DNA of 64,000 nt from Flavobacteriaceae bacterium. GTDB lineage: Bacteria; Bacteroidota; Bacteroidia; Flavobacteriales; Flavobacteriaceae. A program made the translations under genes and the position numbers. The notes beneath the pieces are model-generated. The model saw only the letters and a program-made list of their open reading frames with translations, had not been told where the DNA came from and made no database searches. The stretch spans positions 1 to 64,000 of the forward strand of contig JANTFO010000002.1 in NCBI GenBank assembly GCA_024763365.1, read 5' to 3'. Each line of letters starts with the position of its first letter. Within the stretch, counting starts at the first letter, position 1. Positions 9,823-18,791 of this stretch are shown one piece after another.

Positions 9823-11250
9823 ATGATCAAAAGTGCTGCAACTTTTTTTAGCCATCTCAGTAAAGAATTTCCCCATGAGCCTACTAAACTTCAAAAAGAG
9901 CTCCTAAGGGATTTTTCGGCTTTTATCTTTGATCCTGACAGGCACAGCTTGTTTTTACTCAAAGGTTATGCCGGCACAGGTAAAACGACTACTGTAAGTA
10001 CTATCGTCAACAATTTATGGCATACGGGAAAGAAAGCCGTATTACTGGCCCCTACCGGTAGAGCTGCAAAAGTGATTGGGAATTATTCGGGAAGAGAAGC
10101 CTTTACCATACACAAAAAGATCTATAACCCCAGACGAAGCAAAGGTGGAGGGGTCAATTTTGTTTTAAAGAAAAATACCCATACCAATACCTTGTTTTTT
10201 GTAGATGAAGCTTCCATGATCCCTGAAAAATCGGATGACCAAAGCCATTTCAAAAATATGTCTCTCTTACAAGACCTGATGGATTATGTCTATGGTGGCA
10301 TTAACTGCAAACTGGTATTAATAGGTGATACAGCACAGCTTCCTCCAGTAAAATTAGTCATTAGTCCGGCCTTAAATACCGATATTCTTACCTTACAACA
10401 CAACAAAGAAGTCAACGAAATAGAATTGACCGAAGTGATGCGTCAAGATAAGAAATCCGGTATTCTGGTCAACGCCACCACTCTTCGTAATAAAATTGCC
10501 GGATTTGAAACAGATGATTATATATTTGACATTAGTCTGCCGGAAGTTATCAGGCTATATGATGGTTATGATATACAGGACGCCATACAAAGTTCCTATG
10601 ATCAAAACAGTTTTGAGGATACCTGTATCATCGTCCGTTCTAATAAAAGAGCCAATCAATACAACCAACAGATCCGGACAAAAATTCGCGGCCTGGAAAG
10701 TGATATCACAGCCGGAGATTATATTATGGTTGTCAAAAATAACTATTATTGGCTGGACGAGTATTCAGAAGCAGGGTTTATAGCCAATGGGGATACTTGT
10801 GAGATTATGTCAATAGAAAAAAGGGTACAGCTTTTCGGTTTTCACTTTGCACATGCCACTGTTAGAATGATAGACTATCCCAAACAAAAACCGGTAAGTG
10901 TAGTTTTACTTTTAGACACACTCACTTCTACCTCTGCCTCTTTGACTTATGAACAAAGTAATCAACTCTATCAGGAAATAGCGAAAGATTATGCCCATTT
11001 AAAATCGAAATACAAGATATTCCAAAGCATTAAGGAAAACAAATATTTCAACGCCCTTCAGATCAAATTTTCCTATGCCATGACTTGTCATAAATCTCAG
11101 GGGGGGCAGTGGAAGAATGTTTTTGTTGAAAAGCCCTGGCTGCCTGATGGGCAAAATATCGAATATTGGCGTTGGTTATATACAGCCTTGACAAGAGCAC
11201 AGGAAAAACTATACCTGATAGGTTTTTCAGATAGTGATTTTGTATCTTAG
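9823..11250 (+). CDS. RecD-like ATP-dependent DNA helicase (AAA_30/UvrD_C_2)
   Basis: LLKGYAGTGKTTTV Walker A, FVDEASMI Walker B, SYAMTCHKSQGGQWKNVFV, LYTALTRAQEKLYLI. Confidence 0.9.
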   Translation: MIKSAATFFSHLSKEFPHEPTKLQKELLRDFSAFIFDPDRHSLFLLKGYAGTGKTTTVSTIVNNLWHTGKKAVLLAPTGRAAKVIGNYSGREAFTIHKKIYNPRRSKGGGVNFVLKKNTHTNTLFFVDEASMIPEKSDDQSHFKNMSLLQDLMDYVYGGINCKLVLIGDTAQLPPVKLVISPALNTDILTLQHNKEVNEIELTEVMRQDKKSGILVNATTLRNKIAGFETDDYIFDISLPEVIRLYDGYDIQDAIQSSYDQNSFEDTCIIVRSNKRANQYNQQIRTKIRGLESDITAGDYIMVVKNNYYWLDEYSEAGFIANGDTCEIMSIEKRVQLFGFHFAHATVRMIDYPKQKPVSVVLLLDTLTSTSASLTYEQSNQLYQEIAKDYAHLKSKYKIFQSIKENKYFNALQIKFSYAMTCHKSQGGQWKNVFVEKPWLPDGQNIEYWRWLYTALTRAQEKLYLIGFSDSDFVS

Positions 11251-11268
11251 CCCGCATTTTAGACTTTT

Positions 11269-12516
11269 ATGAAAATACATGTTAACATATATTACTTTGT
11301 GATTATTGGACTTGCCGGTATATTTTTTACCTCATGTAATGCCCCTAAAAAAACAGTCCTTAAGAGCTTGGAAAACAACAAACACTTCAGTGGATTTGTT
11401 CTTTACGAACCTGAAAAAGAACAAACTTTAGTATCTTATAATGCAGATAAGTATTTCACACCTGCCAGCACATTAAAACTTTTTACACTTTATGTATCTC
11501 TAAAAAGCTTATCGGACAGCATTGCATCTATTAGTTATTATGAAACGGACAGAAGCCTGTATTTCAAAGCTTTAGGCGACCCTTCTTTTTTATATGACAG
11601 TTTACCGAACAACACCTATGATTTTCTGTCAAATACATCTAAAGAACTCATTTTAGTACCGCAGCCATTTGAGGACTTCATTTATGGGGACGGCTGGCAA
11701 TGGGATGATTTTCAATACTATTATATGCCTGAAAAAAGCCAATTTCCCCTATATGGCAATCTTGCTTTTTTAAATGAAAATGTGATTAGTCCAGTTTACT
11801 TTTCAGAAAATCTTTCCCATAAAAAGGGAAATAATTTCCGTAGAGATTTTTATGAAAATATTTTTTACACTGACAGTTCCTCTACCCTTGTACCTTTCAA
11901 AACTTCCATTGAGCTATCCAGACAACTATTGAGTGATACGCTTAAAAAACCTGTATATATTTCAGAATCCATAGAAGAAGTAGTATTTACCCCTTATATA
12001 AGTACACCTACCTTGCCTTTATATCACCGATTGATGGATGAAAGTGAAAATTTTATAGCCGAACAACTCTTCCTGATGATTGCCAAAGAAAAAACAGATA
12101 CTTTTTCTGTTAAAAACAGCATACAATTTGCGTTGGACAGCTTGCTCACAGATATGCCGGGCAAAGCCAAATGGGTTGATGCTTCGGGGCTTTCGCGATA
12201 TAATCTTATCAGCCCGGATCAAATGTTATACCTGCTAAAAAAAATGAACATTGATTTTGAAAGAACTTTTTTGAAAAATATACTACCTAAAAACGGTGAG
12301 AAAGGAAGCCTGCAAAAATGGTATCCATCCTCGGATACCTATTTGTATGCTAAAACAGGTTCACTCTCTAACCAACACAACCTATCTGGCTTTATAGAAA
12401 CAAAAAAAGGAAAATGGCTAATATTTAGCTATATGAACAACAACTATATGCAAGATAGTAAATATGTCAGGCAAGAAATGAATGAGATTTTACAATATAT
12501 CTACCATACCTATTAA
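11269..12516 (+). CDS. D-alanyl-D-alanine carboxypeptidase/PBP4-like (S13), lipoprotein
   Basis: Lipobox FFTSCNAP, TPASTLKLFT (SxxK), WVDASGLSRYN (SxN), YAKTGSLSN (KTG). Confidence 0.88.
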   Translation: MKIHVNIYYFVIIGLAGIFFTSCNAPKKTVLKSLENNKHFSGFVLYEPEKEQTLVSYNADKYFTPASTLKLFTLYVSLKSLSDSIASISYYETDRSLYFKALGDPSFLYDSLPNNTYDFLSNTSKELILVPQPFEDFIYGDGWQWDDFQYYYMPEKSQFPLYGNLAFLNENVISPVYFSENLSHKKGNNFRRDFYENIFYTDSSSTLVPFKTSIELSRQLLSDTLKKPVYISESIEEVVFTPYISTPTLPLYHRLMDESENFIAEQLFLMIAKEKTDTFSVKNSIQFALDSLLTDMPGKAKWVDASGLSRYNLISPDQMLYLLKKMNIDFERTFLKNILPKNGEKGSLQKWYPSSDTYLYAKTGSLSNQHNLSGFIETKKGKWLIFSYMNNNYMQDSKYVRQEMNEILQYIYHTY

Positions 12517-12621
12517 TGAAGCCTTATACTTCGACTGGGCTCAGTACAAGTAGTGGGATAGAACAAAAAAAACCTCTACAAAAGTAAGAGATTTAATATC
12601 AAACAATTAATATATATTCGT

Positions 12622-13176
12622 ATGAAGAGAATATTAGGAAATATTTGGCTTTGGCTATCGGGTTGGAAAAGTGATTACCGGCAAGAACTAAGAGTGGAAA
12701 AGTCTGTGATGATTGCAGCTCCACATACCTCAAACTGGGATTTGATCTATGCTTTGGCGGTTTTTTGGAAATTTAAGATACCAGTCCGGTTTTTTATTAA
12801 AGATTCTTTTACTAAAGGACCTCATGGGTGGTTTTTTAAAATGCTGGGAGCCATTGGTGTTGACAGGAGTAAAAAAGGAAATTTGGTGGATTTTGCTGTG
12901 CAGGTTTTACAGGAAAGAGACAAAATCGTACTACTCGTTCCTGCAGAAGGTACACGTTCAAAGGTAGATAAATGGAAAACAGGTTTTTATCATATCGCTA
13001 AAAAAGCTAAAGTGCCAGTATTGCTTGGTTATTTGGATTATAAAAAGAAAATTGCCGGTGTAGGTGATAAGGTGAAACTAACAGATAATTACCAAAAAGA
13101 CATGCAAAAAATTCAAGATTTTTATGCAAAGATTTCAGCAAAACATCCTGAGCAATACAATCCGAATATTTATTGA
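12622..13176 (+). CDS. 1-acyl-sn-glycerol-3-phosphate acyltransferase-like protein
   Basis: APHTSNWD (HxxxxD-like), FFIKDSF, VPAEGTRSKVDKWKTGFYHIA. Confidence 0.85.
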   Translation: MKRILGNIWLWLSGWKSDYRQELRVEKSVMIAAPHTSNWDLIYALAVFWKFKIPVRFFIKDSFTKGPHGWFFKMLGAIGVDRSKKGNLVDFAVQVLQERDKIVLLVPAEGTRSKVDKWKTGFYHIAKKAKVPVLLGYLDYKKKIAGVGDKVKLTDNYQKDMQKIQDFYAKISAKHPEQYNPNIY

Positions 13177-13179
13177 TTA

Positions 13180-13323
13180 TTATTCTGCTTGGTCAACAAC
13201 AATCTCTTGTTGAGCTTGAGAAGCAGCATCGGCTGTCATACCACAACCTTTCTTTTTACTGCCACAAGAAGCTAATGCAGTTAATATAAAAGCAAATAAG
13301 AATATATACACTATTTTTTTCAT
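13180..13323 (-). CDS. Small lipoprotein, 47 aa (absent from supplied ORF track)
   Basis: ATG at 13323: MKKIVYIFLFAFILTALASCGSKKKGCGMTADAASQAQQEIVVDQAE*; signal peptide with lipobox LASC. Confidence 0.65.
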   Translation of the reverse strand: MKKIVYIFLFAFILTALASCGSKKKGCGMTADAASQAQQEIVVDQAE

Positions 13324-13397
13324 CGGTTCTTTGTTTGTTGCGAAAATACTCATTTATTTTACAAAACGACAAAAAGCGGAAAAAATTATCCTAAAGG

Positions 13398-13425
13398 GTT
13401 AATTGTTAATAGTTATTAGAACTCC
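13398..13425. repeat. Short heptamer run (GTTAATT-type)
   Basis: gttaatt gttaata gttatta gaactcc. Confidence 0.6.
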
Positions 13426-13458
13426 GTGTAATTAGAACCATACCTGCTTTCTCAGGCA

Positions 13459-13479
13459 ACTAAAGACTAACGACTAACG
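13459..13479. repeat. Short heptamer run (ACTAACG-type; CGTTAGT on minus strand)
   Basis: actaaag actaacg actaacg. Confidence 0.65.
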
Positions 13480-13483
13480 AACA

Positions 13484-14362
13484 TCACCCGGCAGCTAATT
13501 TATGTAAGGTGTATTCAATCAATGCTTCGACCGATTTGTATGGGTCCTTACTAAAAGTTCCATTTGCACGATTGGCGATAATACAATTCATAGAACAAGC
13601 TCTATGACCCAACAACTTTGACAATCCATAGATAGCGGAAGTTTCCATTTCAAGATTGGTCACTCTATGACCCTGATACTCAAAATCTGCGATTTTATCA
13701 TTTAAATCCGCATCTTGTACCGGCAGGCGTAAAACACGTCCTTGAGGCCCATAAAACCCTCCGGCAGTACCGGTAATACCTGCATGCACTCTGGGACTGT
13801 CAAATAATAAATCTCCTAATGCAGGATCATTTTGTACAATATAAGGTTTGGCTTTTTCAGTTGCCCAAGCAGTGTGTTTAACAAAAGCATCTGACATGGC
13901 TTCCTCAATTATGGAACCTGTTTGGTATGACCAGATCATTCCCTCCATTCCTAAACCATAATCCGCTACCACAAAGTCATCAACAGGTATATCTTTTTGC
14001 AATGAACCTGAAGTGCCTATTCGCACAATAGTCAGTTGCGTATGCTTTTCTTTTACCGCTCTTTTTTCCAGATCAATATTGACAAGTGCGTCCAATTCAT
14101 TCATGACAATATCAATATTGTCAGGACCTATTCCGGTAGAGATCACAGACATTTTTTTTCCTTTGTAGGTACCCGTTACCGTTTTAAATTCCCTTTTTTG
14201 AGTTTCAAAAATGATCTCATCAAAATGTTTGGAAACTTTGTTTACCCTGTTTTGATCACCCACAAAAATGATGGTATGGGCTATATTTTCCGGCTTAAGG
14301 TTTAAGTGATATACACTCCCATCCGGGTTTAACACCAACTCCGATTCTGCTATTCTACTCAT
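13484..14362 (-). CDS. Nucleoside phosphorylase (uridine phosphorylase-like)
   Basis: ISTGIGPDNIDIVMNEL, VRIGTSGSLQ, NLEMETSAIYGLSKLLGHRA. Confidence 0.88.
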   Translation of the reverse strand: MSRIAESELVLNPDGSVYHLNLKPENIAHTIIFVGDQNRVNKVSKHFDEIIFETQKREFKTVTGTYKGKKMSVISTGIGPDNIDIVMNELDALVNIDLEKRAVKEKHTQLTIVRIGTSGSLQKDIPVDDFVVADYGLGMEGMIWSYQTGSIIEEAMSDAFVKHTAWATEKAKPYIVQNDPALGDLLFDSPRVHAGITGTAGGFYGPQGRVLRLPVQDADLNDKIADFEYQGHRVTNLEMETSAIYGLSKLLGHRACSMNCIIANRANGTFSKDPYKSVEALIEYTLHKLAAG

Positions 14363-14482
14363 AGGATTAGATTAAAAAAAGGCAAATGTAATAAAATTAA
14401 GAATTACGATTTGCTAATTTCGAATATAAAAGTTTCTGTCATCACATGTCAAGTCAAACATCTCATGTCTCGCAACTTACCT

Positions 14483-15487
14483 CTAATGAAGTATCTTAAA
14501 CAATAACTCTTTCATCAAATCTGCATCACTAAGATCTCTGGCACCTACCCCCTTGCTTTTGACATCTGATTCTCTTAAATAGCTGATGACTTGTGATACT
14601 TTACGCATGGGATAATTCTTACCTGCCGTAATATAATCTTGTATGAAAAAAGGATGTACACCCAAGGCGGCAGCCACTTTTTTCGGATCATTTTTATTAG
14701 GTAACGCGTGGTATTGTAATAATTGCGTAAAAAAACTGAGCAGCAGCGCTAAGGTGACAACTACAGGATTACTCTTTGGATTTTGGGCAAAGTAATTGAT
14801 GATCTGATTGGCTTTAACCACATTTTTCACACCAATGGCTTTACGAAGTTCGAAATTGTTAAAATCCTTACTAATTCCGATATGCTCTTCCACATCTATA
14901 GCATTGATCGCTGAGCCTTTAGGTAAAACTATCATCAATTTATCAAGCTCGTTAGCTATTTTATGCAGGTCAGTTCCTAGAAACTCTACCAACATTTGTG
15001 TTGCTTTAGGTTCTATGCTAAAAGCCTTGGCTTTTATATAAGAATTGATCCATGTAGGCACTTGATTTTCGTATAGCTTCTTCCCTTCAAAAAGCACACC
15101 TACCTTAGACAACTTTTTAAATACACTTTTTCGTTTATCGGGTTTTTTGTGTTTATAGTTGAAAACTATAGTCGTCGTAGGTTGCACATTTTCAAAATAG
15201 CTTGCAAACTTTTCAAAAGACTTTGCAAGATCCTGTGCTTCCTTTACTATGATTACCTGACGTTCCGCCATCATAGGAAAACGTTTGGCATGAGTAATGA
15301 GTTCTTCCACACTGGTATCTCTCCCATAAATGATCATCTGATTAAAGCTTTTTTCATCTTCTTTTAGCATATTCTTTTCAATATAATCTGAAATGGTATC
15401 GATGAAATAGTCCTCCTCACCATATAAAAAATAGACTGGGCTTATGTCACCATTATCTATATTTGATATTATCTCATTAGCTGTCAT
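14483..15487 (-). CDS. holA: DNA polymerase III subunit delta
   Basis: PVYFLYGEEDYFID N-terminus; FPMMAERQVIIVKEAQ; HolA architecture. Confidence 0.9.
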   Translation of the reverse strand: MTANEIISNIDNGDISPVYFLYGEEDYFIDTISDYIEKNMLKEDEKSFNQMIIYGRDTSVEELITHAKRFPMMAERQVIIVKEAQDLAKSFEKFASYFENVQPTTTIVFNYKHKKPDKRKSVFKKLSKVGVLFEGKKLYENQVPTWINSYIKAKAFSIEPKATQMLVEFLGTDLHKIANELDKLMIVLPKGSAINAIDVEEHIGISKDFNNFELRKAIGVKNVVKANQIINYFAQNPKSNPVVVTLALLLSFFTQLLQYHALPNKNDPKKVAAALGVHPFFIQDYITAGKNYPMRKVSQVISYLRESDVKSKGVGARDLSDADLMKELLFKILH

Positions 15488-15551
15488 ATATCTAATTCAA
15501 TTTTTAAGTCAAACAAATGGAAAAATCATAATTATATCGTATTTTTACCCT

Positions 15552-15992
15552 ATGATACGTTTAAATTTTCCATCTTATACTTTCAAAACCAAAAATATAG
15601 AAAATAAACCGTATATCTGGGATGTAGTGAGAAAAAAATATATCATTATTACGCCCGAGGAATGGGTAAGGCAGCACGTCATTAATTATCTTATTGAAGA
15701 AAAACGTTACCCTCCCCAATGGATGAGTGTTGAACGACAATTTACCATCAACGGTCAACATAAACGTGCAGATATCGTAGTACATAACAAAGCGCTATTA
15801 CCACACATTATCGTAGAATGTAAAGCCCCAAATATCAAAATAACTCAAGAAACTTTTGACCAGATAGCCCGTTATAACTTATCTCTTGATGCCAGCTATT
15901 TGATGATTACCAATGGTTTACAACATTTCTACTGTCAAATGGACTTTGAAAAAGAAACCTATGTGTTTTTACAAGATCTACCGGAATATTAG
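15552..15992 (+). CDS. Type I restriction HsdR N-terminal-domain protein (HSDR_N_2-like), solitary
   Basis: TPEEWVRQHVINYLIEEKRYPPQWMSVERQFTINGQHKRADIVVHN...PHIIVECKAPNIKITQETFDQIARYN; D...ExK nuclease pattern. Start ATG 15552 preferred over 15444, which lies inside holA. Confidence 0.88.
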   Translation: MIRLNFPSYTFKTKNIENKPYIWDVVRKKYIIITPEEWVRQHVINYLIEEKRYPPQWMSVERQFTINGQHKRADIVVHNKALLPHIIVECKAPNIKITQETFDQIARYNLSLDASYLMITNGLQHFYCQMDFEKETYVFLQDLPEY

Positions 15993-16145
15993 TTGCTAGT
16001 GGCTTCGATACATCCTGAAATTAGCCAGCCTGTGGCAGTCAGATTCAGTGCACTCAGCCACCTCTAACCTATAATTTTAGGTCATTGAGTGAATTTTACG
16101 ACGAAGGAGTAAAATTAGTATCGAAATGACCGATTCTATATATCT

Positions 16146-17021
16146 TTACTTCTTCTTCCCCCTGATCATGGCCTCCAGCATATCCCACATGTGTTCCGGG
16201 ATAGCTTCGAGCATATTGAATTCACCGGCACCTTTTAGCCATTCGCCACCATCTATAGTGATCACTTCCCCGTTGACAAATGCAGAGAAATCACTCATCA
16301 AGTAGGCAGCTAAATTAGCTAACTCTTGATGTTCACCTACCCTGCCCACCGGGATTTTCTTTTTAAAGTCAAATTTTTCTTTCAAATCACCGGGTAAAAG
16401 CCTGTCCCAAGCCCCTTTGGTAGGGAATGGACCGGGCGCAATGGCATTAAAACGGATACCATATTTTGCCCATTCTACTGCCAAAGAACGTGTCATTGCC
16501 AGTACACCGGCTTTTGCGGTAGCAGAAGGCACCACATAAGCCGAACCTGTCCAGGCATAAGTCGTCACGATATTGAGCACAGTGGCTTGTTCTTGTTTTT
16601 CTTTGATCCAGTGTTTCCCGAAAGCCAGCGTGCAATTCTTGGTGCCTTTTAGCACTATATCTATGATCACATCAAAAGCTCCGGCAGATAATCGTTCCGT
16701 GGGGCTGATGAAGTTTCCTGCCGCATTGTTAAGCAGGCCATCTACCCTACCCCATTTTTCCAAAACAGCTTGTAGCATTTCCTCTACTTGATGGTATTGC
16801 CTAACATCACAGGCTACCGCTAGCACTTCGCCTCCGGTTTTTTGGTGTAGTTCTTGCGCCGTTTTTTCTAACTTTTCCAAATTTCTGGAAGTAATAGCTA
16901 CTCTGGCTCCGAGTTGTAAAAAGTATATGCTCATCGCTTTTCCAAGACCACTTCCGCCTCCGGTTACGACGATTACTTTGTTTTTAAGGCTACCTTCTTT
17001 AAGCATGGGTTGGGTATACAT
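16146..17021 (-). CDS. SDR-family oxidoreductase (2,4-dienoyl-CoA reductase-like)
   Basis: VVTGGGSGLGKAMSIYFLQLGARVAITSRN, NNAAGNFISPTERLS, AKAGVLAMTRSLAVEW. Confidence 0.88.
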   Translation of the reverse strand: MYTQPMLKEGSLKNKVIVVTGGGSGLGKAMSIYFLQLGARVAITSRNLEKLEKTAQELHQKTGGEVLAVACDVRQYHQVEEMLQAVLEKWGRVDGLLNNAAGNFISPTERLSAGAFDVIIDIVLKGTKNCTLAFGKHWIKEKQEQATVLNIVTTYAWTGSAYVVPSATAKAGVLAMTRSLAVEWAKYGIRFNAIAPGPFPTKGAWDRLLPGDLKEKFDFKKKIPVGRVGEHQELANLAAYLMSDFSAFVNGEVITIDGGEWLKGAGEFNMLEAIPEHMWDMLEAMIRGKKK

Positions 17022-17027
17022 ATTTTT

Positions 17028-17062
17028 GAATTAAGATTTTAGAAATAAGAATTAAGAATTAT
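17028..17062. repeat. Heptamer run (GAATTAA-type, 5 units)
   Basis: gaattaa gatttta gaaataa gaattaa gaattat. Confidence 0.7.
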
Positions 17063-17328
17063 GGTAGCAATTTACGTTTATTTGGGGAATTGGGTGAAGT
17101 AAAATACCTTAATTCATTGATTTAATTGAAACAATTTACATTATTTCGTTGAATAATGCGGGATAAGAGGAGTGAATATTTATAATATTAAGACTTTTAT
17201 AAATTATCATATAACTAAAAATTTATTATTTTTGATACATGTTTTACAACATCCTTCTATATCTAGATATTTACCGAAATATCAAGCGGCCTTTTTCCAA
17301 AAAATAAGTCTGTACTTCAAAATAACAG

Positions 17329-17370
17329 CTTACTTTTAACCTTTTACATCATACTTTTTACTTCTTAGCA
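17329..17370. repeat. Heptamer run (TTTACTT-type, 6 units) ending at the tnaA start codon
   Basis: cttactt ttaacct tttacat catactt tttactt cttagca. Confidence 0.65.
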
Positions 17371-18746
17371 TGAAACTACCTTACGCAGAACCCTATAAAA
17401 TAAAAGTGGTAGAACCGCTTTATCGTTCAACTCAAACAGAAAGAGAACAATGGATCAAAGAAGCACATTACAATCTTTTTAACCTAAAATCCAGTCAGGT
17501 ATTTATCGATTGTCTTACCGATTCCGGCACAGGTGCCATGAGCGACCGCCAATGGGCTGAAATGATGGTAGGAGATGAAAGCTATGCCGGTTCCCGCTCT
17601 TTTGACAAGCTTAAAGAAACTGTACGACGCATTACCGGTTATGAATATTTTTTACCAACCCACCAGGGGCGGGCTGCAGAAAACGTACTTTTTTCAGTAT
17701 TGGTCAAAGAAGGTGATATCGTTCCCGGAAATTCACATTTCGATACCACCAAAGGGCACATCGAGTTTCGTAAAGCGAGTGCTGTTGACTGCACCATTGA
17801 TGAAGCTTTTGATACAGCGGTTTATCATCCCTTCAAAGGAAATGTGGATCTTGAAAAATTAGAAAAAGTTTTTAAAAAATATCCTAAAGAAAAAATACCT
17901 TTCATTGTGGTAACTGTCACCTGCAATACAGCAGGCGGTCAACCTGTTTCTATGGAAAATATCAAAGCAACCTCAGCGCTTTGCAAACAATACGGCATAC
18001 CCCTTTATTTTGATGCGGCACGTTTTGCCGAAAATGCTTATTTCATCAAAAAAAGAGAAGAAGCTTATGCTGATAAAACAATCAAAGAAATAGCTTTGGA
18101 AATGTTTTCTTACGGAGACGGCATGACCATGAGTGCTAAAAAAGACGGCTTGGTCAATATGGGAGGTTTTATTGCTTTAAACAGTCATGATATATTTAAG
18201 AAAGCAAGCGTTTTTAACATTATGTTTGAAGGTTTTATCACCTATGGTGGAATGAACGGTCGTGATATGGGTGCTTTGGCAGTAGGGCTGGATGAAGCCA
18301 CAGAATTTGATTATCTGGAAAGCCGGGTGGAACAGGTCGCTTATTTAGGTCAACGATTAGAATATTTTAAGGTTCCTGTGCAACACCCGTACGGTGGCCA
18401 TGCCATTTTTATCGACGCTAATAAATTTGTGCCAACTATTCCAAAAGAGGAATTCAGAGCCTGGTCTTTGGCTATGGAACTTTATATTACCAGTGGTATT
18501 CGCGGGGTAGAAATTGGTACTATTCTGGCAGATAGAGACCCTATTACGCGTAAAAACCGTTTCCCTGAATTAGAGCTGGTACGACTTGCAATTCCACGCC
18601 GAACCTACACCAATCACCACATGGATTATATCGCTGTTGCCTTAAAGAATATTTTTGATACCCGTACTGAAGCCAAACATGGTTACCGTATCATAGAGGA
18701 GGCCCCGATCATGCGACATTTTACTGTGAAAATGGAGAAAATTTAA
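17370..18746 (+). CDS. tnaA: Tryptophanase (beta-eliminating lyase; tyrosine phenol-lyase less likely)
   Basis: FIDCLTDSGTGAMSDRQWAEMMVGDESYAGSRSF, PTHQGRAAEN, MSAKKDGLVNMGGF (PLP lysine). Confidence 0.85.
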   Translation: MKLPYAEPYKIKVVEPLYRSTQTEREQWIKEAHYNLFNLKSSQVFIDCLTDSGTGAMSDRQWAEMMVGDESYAGSRSFDKLKETVRRITGYEYFLPTHQGRAAENVLFSVLVKEGDIVPGNSHFDTTKGHIEFRKASAVDCTIDEAFDTAVYHPFKGNVDLEKLEKVFKKYPKEKIPFIVVTVTCNTAGGQPVSMENIKATSALCKQYGIPLYFDAARFAENAYFIKKREEAYADKTIKEIALEMFSYGDGMTMSAKKDGLVNMGGFIALNSHDIFKKASVFNIMFEGFITYGGMNGRDMGALAVGLDEATEFDYLESRVEQVAYLGQRLEYFKVPVQHPYGGHAIFIDANKFVPTIPKEEFRAWSLAMELYITSGIRGVEIGTILADRDPITRKNRFPELELVRLAIPRRTYTNHHMDYIAVALKNIFDTRTEAKHGYRIIEEAPIMRHFTVKMEKI

Positions 18747-18753
18747 TTTAAAA

Positions 18754-18786
18754 AGACCTACTAGGTTTTGAAAACCTAGTAGGTCT
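18754..18786. terminator. 33-nt perfect palindrome, probable bidirectional terminator
   Basis: AGACCTACTAGGTTTT-G-AAAACCTAGTAGGTCT; same architecture as 4021-4053 with compensated changes. Confidence 0.75.
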
Positions 18787-18791
18787 AAAGC

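Noticed and set aside
17370-18746. Tyrosine phenol-lyase as the identity of this gene
   Set aside because: Segments such as HFDTTKGHIEF, EAFDTAVYHPFKGN and RDPITRK fit tryptophanase better, though substrate cannot be settled from sequence alone.
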